Positions 8,701 through 16,980 of a DNA stretch of 55,627 nt are shown one piece after another (the first letter of the stretch is position 1; every line of letters begins with the position of its first letter). Source of the stretch: Sphingopyxis sp. Its GTDB lineage: Bacteria; Pseudomonadota; Alphaproteobacteria; Sphingomonadales; Sphingomonadaceae. The notes under the pieces were generated by a model. The model had not been told where the DNA came from and searched no databases. It was given only the letters and a program-made list of their open reading frames with translations. The stretch is from the NCBI RefSeq assembly GCF_025869345.1, contig NZ_JAOZVW010000036.1:11975-67601 (forward strand), written 5' to 3'. The translations under genes were made by a program, and so were the position numbers.

Positions 8701-10031
8701 TCGAGGCGTTCCTTGACCGGTTTCACCTGCGGCCCGGCCGCCGCCGCGGCGGGATCGACGAGCGCGCCATGCTCGCTCGCGGCGGGGGCGCGGCTCGCGT
8801 CGGGGGCGTGGCTCGCGGCATCGTCGTGGCCGCCGCCGTGCCCGTCCGCATCGGGCTTCCATTTGCGTTCCGCAATCGTCGGGTCGACCGTCGCGGTCTC
8901 GCCGTCGCGACCATATTGCGCATAGATCAGGCTGTGCCGCGGTTCGCGGTCGTTGGCGTAGATGACATGGCACCCGGCGCAGCCCGAATGGCGATAGTCG
9001 CCCGGCTGGTCGTTGGTGCCCATGAACCACATATAGGGGTCGTTGAGGCGGGTCTTGTGGAGGTTGAGGATCGCGATCGCGACGCGCAGCCCGGTGCCGG
9101 GGCCGCGGTTCGACTGCTTGAGGTCGGGGCGTCCCGGCTCCTCGAGCCGCTGGATGCTGCCGGTCGGGTTGGGCAGGCCGATTTCGGAGAATTGGGTGCC
9201 GATGTTGCGCCCGCCGCGCTCGAAGACGCGGAAGACGTCGCTGGGCGGCGTCACGTTCCAGCGCGGCAGCGGATAGACTTTGGCGAGCGCGCCGCGCTTC
9301 TTTTCGGAATCGGTCAATATCTTGTCGAAGCCGAAGGCCGGGTCGCACGCCTGCTTATATTGTTCGGCGGTCAGCCGCGACGAGGGCGAGAGCAGGCACG
9401 CCGCCTTGCCGTCGCGCGTATAGGCCTCGCCGAAGATCGAATTTTTGAAGGGGACGATGCCGTTGTTATAGGCGCCGCCCGCCCAGAACATCGCCGCGGT
9501 CGACATCAGCGAGCGCTCGGCCGCCTCGATCACCTCGAGGTGGCAGGAGCCGCACGCCTCGCGCGCGACGCGATAGTCGCTGGGGTTGACGAAGCGGATG
9601 AACTCGGGCGCTTCCTTGTTGAGCAACGTATAGCTTCGCTTGGGGTTCGCCGGGCTGTCGCCCCATGCGCCGGGCAGCGTCGGCTGCGGGTGCGCGACCT
9701 TTTTCGCGGCGAGATTATAGGGGCTGTCGTAACCGAGTTCGGGCTTGCCGAACGCGGCGGGGGAGGTCGAATCGCCGCCGTGGCAATCGGTGCAGCCGAG
9801 CCGCACCGCAGGCGATTTATGCATCGTCGGCAGGTCGGTGCGGACATGGCAGCTATAGCAGCCCTCCGACTTCGTCTGCATGTCCGCCTCGCTCTGCTCC
9901 TTGGGCGCGGGCGGGGTGAAGCGATAGGTCACCTGGACCGGCTTTTCCTCTTCGGAGGCGCGGACGCCCTGCGCGCCGAACGCCGCCATCATCAGCACGA
10001 AGGCAAGAAGGGCGAAGAGCTTGCGCGCCAT
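5709..10031 (-). CDS. secreted decahaem cytochrome c with LVIVD-type beta-propeller
   Basis: A 1440-residue exported protein. Residues 1-25 are a Sec signal peptide. Ten CXXCH haem c motifs follow: CYSCH, CTDCH, CGSCH, CAGCH, CMTCH, CADCH, CKDCH, CFTCH, CGGCH and CTDCH, spread over roughly residues 58-950. A His/Ala/Pro-rich linker sits near residue 400. The last 400 residues hold about six repeats such as GLILVDIDTM, GLVVVDLSAP, GVSLFDITHM and GLVIVDVTRP, the pattern of LVIVD-repeat beta-propellers. It is the last gene of a four-gene operon, three bases after the beta-barrel gene. Inference: a periplasmic or surface electron carrier whose propeller docks a partner or substrate. The substrate is unknown; the haem count and export signal are directly visible. 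Confidence 0.85.
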   Translation of the reverse strand: MARKLFALLAFVLMMAAFGAQGVRASEEEKPVQVTYRFTPPAPKEQSEADMQTKSEGCYSCHVRTDLPTMHKSPAVRLGCTDCHGGDSTSPAAFGKPELGYDSPYNLAAKKVAHPQPTLPGAWGDSPANPKRSYTLLNKEAPEFIRFVNPSDYRVAREACGSCHLEVIEAAERSLMSTAAMFWAGGAYNNGIVPFKNSIFGEAYTRDGKAACLLSPSSRLTAEQYKQACDPAFGFDKILTDSEKKRGALAKVYPLPRWNVTPPSDVFRVFERGGRNIGTQFSEIGLPNPTGSIQRLEEPGRPDLKQSNRGPGTGLRVAIAILNLHKTRLNDPYMWFMGTNDQPGDYRHSGCAGCHVIYANDREPRHSLIYAQYGRDGETATVDPTIAERKWKPDADGHGGGHDDAASHAPDASRAPAASEHGALVDPAAAAAGPQVKPVKERLESGHPIGHAFTRAIPTSQCMTCHMHQPNIFLNSYLGYTMWDYESDAPQMWPGPNNTAPRPPGMSDEEYQKTYKQQHYPTAAEVHQALERNPEGANPRGLWSNVEFLRDVYDINDTNQNTQFADYHGHGWNFRGIFKRDRSGNLLDADGNMSTYGTDTAHIVDPKDPEKWRKSCDHYEGAKERELCLSSADPGKPGVEGKFVPPGLNPGKSVHMMDIHAEKGMQCADCHFAQDAHGNGYIQGEVANAIEISCKDCHGTADAYPNLLTSNVAARPQGTNLALLRNMDGRRRFEFQYNDDGEVTGLIQRSIVDPKLEWQVSLVKQSVTPGPHFNAKAARAKLMSRSGADDGSFAWGPGVAKEDRAHGDDRMTCFTCHLSWTTSCGGCHLPIEANWKTTSHHFEGEESRNFATYNPQVARDEMFQLGRHMLTKPGEPDEDGNPRGIITPVRSSSALILSSTNINRERIYVQQPPISAAGFSSQAFAPHFPHTVRRQETKQCTDCHLSAADDNNAIMSQLMLMGTNFVNFVGLNVWSGQEDSFQATRVTEWEEPQAVIGSYLQKYAYPDYWSLHVNQNGRELKNWVRGKTFDKKLSGESNALEEFRNIVQGTGGRVNCLQQRGEYMFVAEGKGGFRVYDVAAVGNKAFSERIVRAPFSPLGHDTHVKTTNATCMAIGTNQPISMARNDNIRKNFPENHEQALHPLYRYAVITDSVEGLILVDIDTMADGEFRNNRLTRALTWNPDNVLAGARHVTLAGNYAYITTDAGLVVVDLSAPLEPKVTAQLPLTDARASAVQFRYLWVTDAEGVSLFDITHMDRPVPVPSGTVRLADARKIYVARTYMYVAAKQDGLVIVDVTRPAAPIVWPGLTFDGAMNDAEDVIVGSTNASLFAYVADGRNGIKVLQLTSPDNPGLYGFSPKPTPELIAWAKTPSPALALSKGLDRDRAVDETGGQIAIFGRVGSRPFTRSEMEKFFLNSKGLVYKVSDAVDQSAWRPPLAYPN

Positions 10032-10034
10032 GGT

Positions 10035-11975
10035 CTAAAAACTCACGATCAGGTTGGCGAGGATCGAGACATAGGCCTTGTCGCGTTCCTGGTTGTCGAA
10101 CAGATCCTTGAACCCCTTGCCGGGCAGCAGGACGGCGGCGCTGAGGCGCCCGACGATATTCTGCGTCGCCTTCGGCCGCCAGATGCTGGCGATCGAGAGG
10201 TCCCAGCCGATGTCCTTGGGGATCGAGCCCTCGACGCGCAGATTCTGGAGCACCTTCGTATTGTCGAACCAGAGGTGGTTCGCGTTGACGCTGACGCGCA
10301 TCTGCGGCGACAGGTCGAAATCGCCGCCCGCCCCGACGAAGACGGTGCCGGGGTTGTTGAAGTTCGACTGCCCCTCCTCCTTCGACGAGCGTAGCGAGTT
10401 CAATATGCCGTTGCGGCCGTTGATCGATATGACGCGTCCGCCGCCCGCGAAGGGGATCGTCTGCCTGATCCAGTAGCTGGTGTCGGCGCCGCCGAAGATC
10501 GGGTTCTCGAAGATCGCATCGAAGCCGCCCTCGGTGTTGTTATAGGGATTGCGGTCGCCGCTGGCGTAAAGCCCCGACAGGCGGAAGCGCATCCAGTCGT
10601 GGTCGTAGCTGAGTTCGGCGGCGGCAAAACCCGCGCGGATCTTCGCCGGCTTGTCGGTGAAGAAGCTGTTCCGGTCCTCGCCCAGCGCGGCGTAGAAGCT
10701 GGCGGTGACGTTGATCCGCCCGATCCGCCCGTCGGCGCTGTAGCCGAGATAGGTCACGTCATATTCGCGCCCGCGCAGCGTCCCCAGCAAGGCCGGCCGC
10801 ACCGGAAAGCCGTTGTGGTCGATCTGCACGTCGTTCTTTTCGCGGTTCATATTATAGGTCACGCTGACCTGGCTGGTCAGCCCGATGAACGGAAAATCCT
10901 GGCGATAGAGGTTGGCGGTGAAGATGAAATCGTCGCGCGGCGTCTGGGTGATGTCGTTGAGGCCGCTGTTGGTGTCCTTTTCCAGCCGCCAGAAGGCCGC
11001 GAGATTATATTGGAAGCGGTTGTTGTCGCGGTTGCCGAACAGGCGGACGCCGAGCTGGCTGTCGTTGAACAGGAAGCCGCGGAAGTCGCTCTGAAACGGC
11101 TGGATGCCGATGCGGATCGAGTGGAAGTCGTAACGGTCGCTGTCGTTGCCGAGATGCTTGTCGACGAAGGCTTCCTGCACGCCGATGAAATGGTCGAAGC
11201 GATGGCTCTTCTTCGATGGGCGCACGTCGAGGACGCGCCGTTCGGGCACGTCGACATAATTGGCGTTATAGGCAAGCGTCAGGCGATATTCGACGTCGGG
11301 CGGCTTGAAGGCGGTGTTGCCCTTGATCAGCGCCACCCCGCCGATGAAAGTCTGCGACAGCACGAAGCTGCGGTTCTTGCCGAAGACGTCGATGCTGCCC
11401 GGCCGCGACGTCGTCTGGACGCCGACGGGAATCGGGAAGGTGCGCGGCTCGAACACCGTGTCCGAAATCGCGTTGAGGACGAAGAACCAGTCGTCACCGT
11501 TGATCGGCAGCCATTTGACCTTGCTGCGGTCGATCGGCCGGTCGCCCTTCAGCGTGTTCTGGTGATAGGGATCGAACCAGCGTTCCTTGACCACCCCCAG
11601 GCTTTCGATCAGCCGCCAGCGGTCGGGTATCGGAAGCTGATCCTCAATCCCCGGAAAGGCCTGCGGCGGCGGTGGACGCAGCGCGCCGACATTGTCCTGG
11701 GTGAGCTGGTCGGGAAGGTCGGGGGTATAGCCGGGGCGGCGGCGACCCTCAATGATCTGGGTGACGAGATCGTCGTTGACCATCAATTGCCAGTCGACCG
11801 GCGGCGGGGGCGGGGTCAGTTCCTCGGCCGGCGGCTGGTCGGCAGGCGACGTCGCGGCGCCTTGGTCGGTCGCAGGCGGATCGGCGGCGGGCGGTGCCGG
11901 CGGCGCCTCGGCCGCGGGCGCGCCTTGCGCCGCGAGAGTCGCGATAATCGGCCAAAGGCTGACTTCGATGCTCAT
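10035..11975 (-). CDS. outer-membrane beta-barrel protein of the cytochrome operon
   Basis: A 646-residue protein I do not assign to a named family. A short hydrophobic N-terminus (about 5-20) is followed by a Pro/Ala-rich linker (about 20-55). The rest is dominated by alternating amphipathic strands rich in aromatic and Asn/Asp residues (for example RFRLSGLYASGDRNPYNNTE). It ends in Phe (SILANLIVSF), the usual outer-membrane protein C-terminal signature. Its ATG directly follows the TAA of the upstream lipoprotein gene (TAAATG), so the two are translationally coupled. By position it could form the pore of a porin-cytochrome conduit, as MtrB or PioB do, though I see no clear sequence link to those. 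The signal peptide lacks a basic N-region, so the start is less certain. Confidence 0.7.
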   Translation of the reverse strand: MSIEVSLWPIIATLAAQGAPAAEAPPAPPAADPPATDQGAATSPADQPPAEELTPPPPPVDWQLMVNDDLVTQIIEGRRRPGYTPDLPDQLTQDNVGALRPPPPQAFPGIEDQLPIPDRWRLIESLGVVKERWFDPYHQNTLKGDRPIDRSKVKWLPINGDDWFFVLNAISDTVFEPRTFPIPVGVQTTSRPGSIDVFGKNRSFVLSQTFIGGVALIKGNTAFKPPDVEYRLTLAYNANYVDVPERRVLDVRPSKKSHRFDHFIGVQEAFVDKHLGNDSDRYDFHSIRIGIQPFQSDFRGFLFNDSQLGVRLFGNRDNNRFQYNLAAFWRLEKDTNSGLNDITQTPRDDFIFTANLYRQDFPFIGLTSQVSVTYNMNREKNDVQIDHNGFPVRPALLGTLRGREYDVTYLGYSADGRIGRINVTASFYAALGEDRNSFFTDKPAKIRAGFAAAELSYDHDWMRFRLSGLYASGDRNPYNNTEGGFDAIFENPIFGGADTSYWIRQTIPFAGGGRVISINGRNGILNSLRSSKEEGQSNFNNPGTVFVGAGGDFDLSPQMRVSVNANHLWFDNTKVLQNLRVEGSIPKDIGWDLSIASIWRPKATQNIVGRLSAAVLLPGKGFKDLFDNQERDKAYVSILANLIVSF

Positions 11976-13964
11976 TTACAGCCCGTCGCAGACATTTTGC
12001 TTCGACGTGTCGAGGAAGGGCGCGAAGGGGCAATTGACATAGCGCAGGCGGACCTTCGTATTGTCCGCCAGCGTCACGACGACCGTGTCGGTCCGGATAT
12101 CCTTCGGCGCATTGCCGATGGCGCCGGGGCCACTGAAACGCGCGCCGCCGTTGTTCGCGCCGAGGAAGCTGATCATGTCGTCCTGGTCGATGCCGTCGCC
12201 CGACACGCCGATCCCGCCGACAAGCTTGTCGCCGCGATAGATGGGCACCGATCCGGGGAAGATCTGGATGCCGTTCTGCAGCCGATTCTGCCCCGGCGCG
12301 ACGTCGGGCAGGGTCGTGCAGCGCGCCGGCGTGTCGGCGTTCTTGTTCTGCAAGAAGCCGACATGCTGGCCGATATTGCCGATGATCAGCGCCGATTGCA
12401 GCCCGGTCGAAAAGGGATTGAACTGCGCGATCGGGCGCGAGAAGGGGCCGTTCGGCCGCCCGACCTCGCCATCGGGGAAATAGGGCCGCGACAGATTGCC
12501 GCCCGCGCGGTCGGGGAAGGCGAGCGTGCCGGTCAGCACCGTCTGATCATTGAGGAAACTGCGCACCGCGGTGACGAACTGGCGGATGTCGGCGCTCGCA
12601 TTGGCGCTGAGTTCCGCCCCCGCCTGCGCGTTCGAGAAGAAAGCGGCCGTACGCGCCTTCTGCAAGGACACATCGGAGCCGAAGATCGGCGCATCGGGGG
12701 CGCGGACGATGCCGAGCGGGGCGCCGAAGGTGTCGACGACGCTGATCGTCACCTGCGCGCGGCTGTCGAGCGGCTTGCGGATCTGCGCGCGCGCGCGGCT
12801 CATCACCGTGAAGGCTTCCTCGAGCAGCGCGCGCACCTCGGCGGCGGTCAGCGGCGTGCTGTTCGCGGCGCCGTCGGTGCCGGCGCGGATCGGATAGCGG
12901 TTCGCGCCGCTGCCGTCGGTGAAGACGAAAGCGTCGCGGTTCGAAAATTCGGCGGTGGTCGAGGCGCGAACGCCCGACGCCTCGCTGCCGTAGGTGGCCC
13001 CCGCGACGATCGCGGCATTGGCATAGCCAGGAACCGCGACGAGACTGCCCGCGGCGCCGTTCAGCGATGCAAAGCTCGCGCCGCCGCCCGATTTCAGCCC
13101 CGCGGCGGTCGCGTCGGAAAAGCGCAGACTGGTCCCGTCGACGCTGATCTTGTCGGCGGTGATCGCCGCCGGCGCCTCGAATCCGCGCGTACCGGCGAGC
13201 GCGATAAATTCCTCTGCATCGTCGTCGACGTCGAGGATATTGGTGTCGAGGCCATAGACCCCGTCGCCCATCACCCCGACCGCGCCGACGAGGACGCCAT
13301 TCTTGTAGAGCGGCAGCCCGCCGGGATCCGCGGCGAGGCCGAGCGGCGAACGTTTCGGCCCGATCATCGCCGCCGCACCCGCTGCGCCGAAGCGCGACGA
13401 GAAGTCGCTGCACGGAAGCTGGCTGAACTGCACCCCGAACAAGGGTCCGCTTTCGAGGCCGACGGTGGTCGGCGCAGGCGGGAAATGCTGCTGGACGATC
13501 TGGCTCGCGGTGCGGGTCGAAAAAGCGTTGCCGCCGCTGGACAGGTAAGCGCCGGTGATCGCCTTGGCGATCGCGCCGCCCTCGGCAGGGAAAGTGACGT
13601 TCTGCGCGTCCATATTGACGCCGTTCGGCGCCGGTGCGGTCGTCGCGGTCGCACGCGCGCCGGTCATGCGGAACACGGCGAGGACGTTGCCGACGCGGTC
13701 GGTCACCGCGATCACCGACGGCAGGCCGCGCGCCTGCGCTTCCGAGATCGCGTTGGCGAGCACCGTCTGCACCTCGGCGACGCTCAGCGATTCGGCGGCG
13801 GGCGGCGTGTAGAGCCCGCCGGTCGGGGTGGGCGTCGGAGCTGGGGTCGGCGTGGGAGTCGGGGTCGGCGTGCTGCCGCCCCCGCCACCGCCGCACGAGG
13901 CGAGGAGCAGCGAGCCGATCGCGGCAACGGCCGCCGAGCGGAAAAGATGGGATTTGCTTTGCAT
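11976..13964 (-). CDS. lipoprotein with two GlcG/HbpS-like domains
   Basis: A 662-residue predicted lipoprotein. A basic N-terminus and hydrophobic stretch end in the lipobox LLLASC (Cys about 24), followed by a Gly run and a long Thr-Pro repeat spacer. Two domains resemble the GlcG/HbpS (DUF336) family: one begins LSVAEVQTVLANAISEAQ, the other LTAAEVRALLEEAF about 330 residues later. Both include the VTDRVGNVLAVFR or VVDTFGAPLGIVR segment, and the second has the family motif GGIGVSGDG (first has GAVGVMGDG). HbpS of Streptomyces binds haem, so a haem-handling or redox-sensing role beside multihaem cytochromes is plausible but inferred. It starts six bases after the c554-like gene and abuts the barrel gene. 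Confidence 0.8.
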   Translation of the reverse strand: MQSKSHLFRSAAVAAIGSLLLASCGGGGGGSTPTPTPTPTPAPTPTPTGGLYTPPAAESLSVAEVQTVLANAISEAQARGLPSVIAVTDRVGNVLAVFRMTGARATATTAPAPNGVNMDAQNVTFPAEGGAIAKAITGAYLSSGGNAFSTRTASQIVQQHFPPAPTTVGLESGPLFGVQFSQLPCSDFSSRFGAAGAAAMIGPKRSPLGLAADPGGLPLYKNGVLVGAVGVMGDGVYGLDTNILDVDDDAEEFIALAGTRGFEAPAAITADKISVDGTSLRFSDATAAGLKSGGGASFASLNGAAGSLVAVPGYANAAIVAGATYGSEASGVRASTTAEFSNRDAFVFTDGSGANRYPIRAGTDGAANSTPLTAAEVRALLEEAFTVMSRARAQIRKPLDSRAQVTISVVDTFGAPLGIVRAPDAPIFGSDVSLQKARTAAFFSNAQAGAELSANASADIRQFVTAVRSFLNDQTVLTGTLAFPDRAGGNLSRPYFPDGEVGRPNGPFSRPIAQFNPFSTGLQSALIIGNIGQHVGFLQNKNADTPARCTTLPDVAPGQNRLQNGIQIFPGSVPIYRGDKLVGGIGVSGDGIDQDDMISFLGANNGGARFSGPGAIGNAPKDIRTDTVVVTLADNTKVRLRYVNCPFAPFLDTSKQNVCDGL

Positions 13965-13970
13965 ATCGCT

Positions 13971-15407
13971 TTACCGCAGCGCCCGGATCGCGCTGACCGC
14001 GCTGCCGAACGAGGTCTGGAAATCGGTGGGCTTATAGGCGTTGGGGTCCTTGACCGACGTATAGGCGCGGTCGATGTCGGCGCGGATTCCGGCCGCGGCG
14101 CCGACGGTGACCCGGCCCGACGAAACCATCGCGTTGAGCAGGGTGTCGATCCCCATCACCGCCTGCTGCGACCCCGCATAATCGGTGAAGCGGTCGCTGG
14201 TCGCCTTTGCCGCGATCGCATCGACCAGCGTGAAGGCGTCGGCGCCCGAAAAGCCGCGCGACGCGAAGGCGCTCTTGAGCGCCGACACCGTCTGCCCGAG
14301 CTGGGCGGCGGCGGCCACCGCGCTGGCGCGGTCGACGGTCATCGCCTTGTGGAACGCCGCGGTGCGCGCCGACAGCTGTTCGGCAAGCGCGGGCGCGGCG
14401 ACGCGCGCGGCGGCGGCCAGCATGATCAGATTCTCGTCATTATAGGGCGGCATCCCTTCGGGGATGGCCCCGCGCCCCGGATTGTCGACGCTCGTCTTCA
14501 CCGGCTTCGCCTGGTCGTAGATGCGGCGGTGGCAACTGTGACAGTCGAGGAAATAAAATTCGGGGAACATCCCCTCGGTCCCGCGCCGCGACTGAAAGAG
14601 CGACAGGCTGCGTTCGAGCGCGGTCGCCTGGCCCACCGCCCACATCTGGACATGGTCGGTGCGCGCCCCGCTCGCGCCGAATTTCCGCCAGCCATAATCG
14701 CTATCTTCGTGGTGATGCGCCTGGAGCGAAGAGAAGAGATCGAGCTCGAACGAGATGCGCGGGTGCCCCGCCGCCATGATGCGGTGCGTCACGAACTGCC
14801 CCTCGCCCGCCGCGCCGAAGTGGCAATCGACGCAGACGCCCGCGCGCACCACCGGGTCCTCGAGCTTGCGAAGCCCCGCGCGCAGGTTGGCGAGATGCTT
14901 TTCGCGCATTTCGCGGTCGGGATCGGCGGTGGCGGAAATCCCGGCATAGTGGCTCGCAATCCAGCCGCCCGCCGGGCCGTGGCACGATTCGCAGCCGACG
15001 CCGTCCTCGGCGGGCACCGCGCGTGCCGTCCCCGCGGTGCTGTGACAGCCGAGGCACATCGGCGCCCTTGCCGGATCGCCGATGCCGAGGTTGCGCGCGA
15101 TGAACTGGCTGCGGCTGCCCTGAAGCACCGCCCAGGCGCGGCTATGCGCGCCGCCGGGGGTGGAAGGTTCCTGCCATTTCATCAGCTCGTCCTGGCGGAC
15201 GACGGTGCCGTCGCCCTCCATCCGGCCGTGGCAGGTCGATCCGGCGCAGGACGCGACCCCGACATAGCGCGCCCCGCCCTCGCCCTGCGAGCGCGCGGGC
15301 GGGGCCGAAAGCAGCGCCGCGACGACCAGCGCGAGCAAAAGAAGCGCGAGCGCGCCCATGGCCGCCCATGGTCGCTCGCCGCGCTTCGCTATCGCGTCGG
15401 TCGTCAT
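13971..15407 (-). CDS. membrane-anchored multihaem cytochrome, c554-like
   Basis: A 478-residue protein, first gene of the four-gene operon. A hydrophobic segment at about 17-38 (GALALLLLALVVAALL) is a signal anchor or signal peptide. The N-terminal part follows the cytochrome c554/c-prime layout: an unusual CX4CH site (CAGSTCH), then CLGCH, CESCH, CVDCH and, further on, CHSCH, so probably five haems. Extra His residues suit bis-His ligation. The C-terminal 200 residues lack haem motifs, are mainly helical and resemble no domain I can name. It probably carries electrons between the inner membrane and the other operon members. A GGGGACA ribosome site precedes the ATG. The gdhA stop lies 47 bases upstream on the same strand, so read-through is possible. 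Confidence 0.85.
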   Translation of the reverse strand: MTTDAIAKRGERPWAAMGALALLLLALVVAALLSAPPARSQGEGGARYVGVASCAGSTCHGRMEGDGTVVRQDELMKWQEPSTPGGAHSRAWAVLQGSRSQFIARNLGIGDPARAPMCLGCHSTAGTARAVPAEDGVGCESCHGPAGGWIASHYAGISATADPDREMREKHLANLRAGLRKLEDPVVRAGVCVDCHFGAAGEGQFVTHRIMAAGHPRISFELDLFSSLQAHHHEDSDYGWRKFGASGARTDHVQMWAVGQATALERSLSLFQSRRGTEGMFPEFYFLDCHSCHRRIYDQAKPVKTSVDNPGRGAIPEGMPPYNDENLIMLAAAARVAAPALAEQLSARTAAFHKAMTVDRASAVAAAAQLGQTVSALKSAFASRGFSGADAFTLVDAIAAKATSDRFTDYAGSQQAVMGIDTLLNAMVSSGRVTVGAAAGIRADIDRAYTSVKDPNAYKPTDFQTSFGSAVSAIRALR

Positions 15408-15454
15408 GCCCTGTGTCCCCTTTCCCGCCTGACGCCTTTGCGCCTAGACCGTCA

Positions 15455-16810
15455 TCATACAACCCCGAAAGCGAGCATCGCGTCGGCAACCTTCTTGAAA
15501 CCCGCGATATTCGCGCCCTTCACATAGTCGATATAACCGTCGCCGCGATCGCCATAGGTCAGGCAGCTCTTGTGGATGCCGTCCATGATGTCCTTGAGCA
15601 TCTGTTGGAGTTCGCCCTCGCTCCACGCGCGGCGGCCGCTGTTCTGGCTCATTTCGAGGCCCGACACGGCGACGCCGCCGGCATTGGCGGCCTTGCCCGG
15701 CGCGAACATGATCTTCGCGTCGCGGAAGTGATGCGCGCCTTCGAGGTTGGTCGGCATGTTGGCGCCCTCGCTCACCGCGATGCAGCCGTTGGCGACGAGC
15801 GTCCTGGCATCGTCGCCGAGCAGCTCGTTCTGCGTCGCGCAGGGCAGCGCGACGTCGCACGGGACGCCCCACGGCGTCTTGCCGGCGGTGAAGCTCGCGC
15901 CCTTATACTCGGCGCAATAATCCTCGATCCGGCCGCGGCGGTGCGTCTTGTGCGCCTTCACCCAGTCGATCTTGTCCTGGGTGATGCCGTCGGGATCGTG
16001 GATGAAGCCGCCCGAATCGGACAGGGTCAGCACCTTGCCGCCAAGCTGGACGATCTTTTCGGCGGCGTGGGTCGCGACATTGCCCGAGCCCGAGATGACC
16101 GCGCTCTTGCCGACGAGGTCCTGCCCCTTTGCGCCAAGCATGTTGGCGAGGAAATAGACCGCGCCATAGCCCGTCGCCTCGGTGCGGATCAGCGAGCCGC
16201 CCCATTCGAGGCCCTTGCCGGTGAGCACCCCGGTAAATTCGTTGGTGATGCGCTTATACTGACCGAACATATAGCCGATCTCGCGCCCGCCGACGCCGAT
16301 GTCGCCCGCGGGCACGTCGATGTCGGCGCCGATGTGGCGATAAAGCTCGGTCATGAAGCTCTGGCAAAAGCGCATGATCTCGCGCACGCTCTTGCCCTTG
16401 GGGTTGAAGTTCGACCCGCCCTTGCCGCCGCCCATCGGCAGGCCGGTGAGCGCATTCTTGAACGTCTGTTCGAACGCCAGGAATTTGAGGACGCTTTCGG
16501 TCACCGACGGGTGAAAGCGGATGCCGCCCTTATAGGGGCCGATGGCATTGTTGTTCTGAACGCGCCAGCCGCGCTGAACGCGGATATTGCCGTTGTCGTC
16601 CTCCCAGCAGACGCGGAAGGAGACGACCCGGTCGGGTTCGGCGATGCGCCGCAATATCTGCTGCGCGTGATATTCTTCCTTGTCGGCGATGAAATCGAAA
16701 ATGTCCTCGGACACTTCCTGAACCGCCTGAACGAACTCGGGTTGCCCCGGGTTGCGCCGCTTCACGCCTTCCATGAACGTCGAAAAGTCGACATGATCCG
16801 AAACTGCCAT
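15455..16810 (-). CDS. gdhA: NADP-specific glutamate dehydrogenase
   Basis: A 451-residue hexameric-type glutamate dehydrogenase, which aminates 2-oxoglutarate with ammonia and NADPH. Visible motifs: KGGIRFHPSVTESVLKFLAF, the catalytic-Lys loop LPMGGGKGGSNFNPKG, DIDVPAGDIGVGGREIGYMFG, and the Rossmann stretch AVISGSGNVATHAAEK. Length matches the bacterial NADP-dependent S50-I class (about 445-450). The promoter should lie in 16811-16980, between this gene and the divergent CcmI-like gene. Confidence 0.96.
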   Translation of the reverse strand: MAVSDHVDFSTFMEGVKRRNPGQPEFVQAVQEVSEDIFDFIADKEEYHAQQILRRIAEPDRVVSFRVCWEDDNGNIRVQRGWRVQNNNAIGPYKGGIRFHPSVTESVLKFLAFEQTFKNALTGLPMGGGKGGSNFNPKGKSVREIMRFCQSFMTELYRHIGADIDVPAGDIGVGGREIGYMFGQYKRITNEFTGVLTGKGLEWGGSLIRTEATGYGAVYFLANMLGAKGQDLVGKSAVISGSGNVATHAAEKIVQLGGKVLTLSDSGGFIHDPDGITQDKIDWVKAHKTHRRGRIEDYCAEYKGASFTAGKTPWGVPCDVALPCATQNELLGDDARTLVANGCIAVSEGANMPTNLEGAHHFRDAKIMFAPGKAANAGGVAVSGLEMSQNSGRRAWSEGELQQMLKDIMDGIHKSCLTYGDRGDGYIDYVKGANIAGFKKVADAMLAFGVV

Positions 16811-16980
16811 GCACCCCTCCCCCTATTGCCTGGGAAAATCGGCGCGACCCCACTGACGATTTTATCGTTGACCGACCTCGCGGGTGAAAGGCTACACCAT
16901 CGCGAAGCAAAGGCAAGATGCGAGCGCAGGGCGGCGGTGTTTTTCAGCGCGCCGCCAGGTGGGCAAGGACAGGGACAAAG

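Noticed and set aside
6270-10394. A 1374-codon plus-strand frame opposite the decahaem gene
   Set aside because: Same reason: antisense to ten CXXCH motifs and a propeller, with biased composition and no domain.
10599-15527. A 1642-codon open frame on the plus strand opposite the barrel, lipoprotein and c554-like genes
   Set aside because: It is antisense to three genes with clear domains and export signals. Its translation is Arg/Asp/Ala-rich, low-complexity and without any recognisable domain, a usual shadow in GC-rich DNA.
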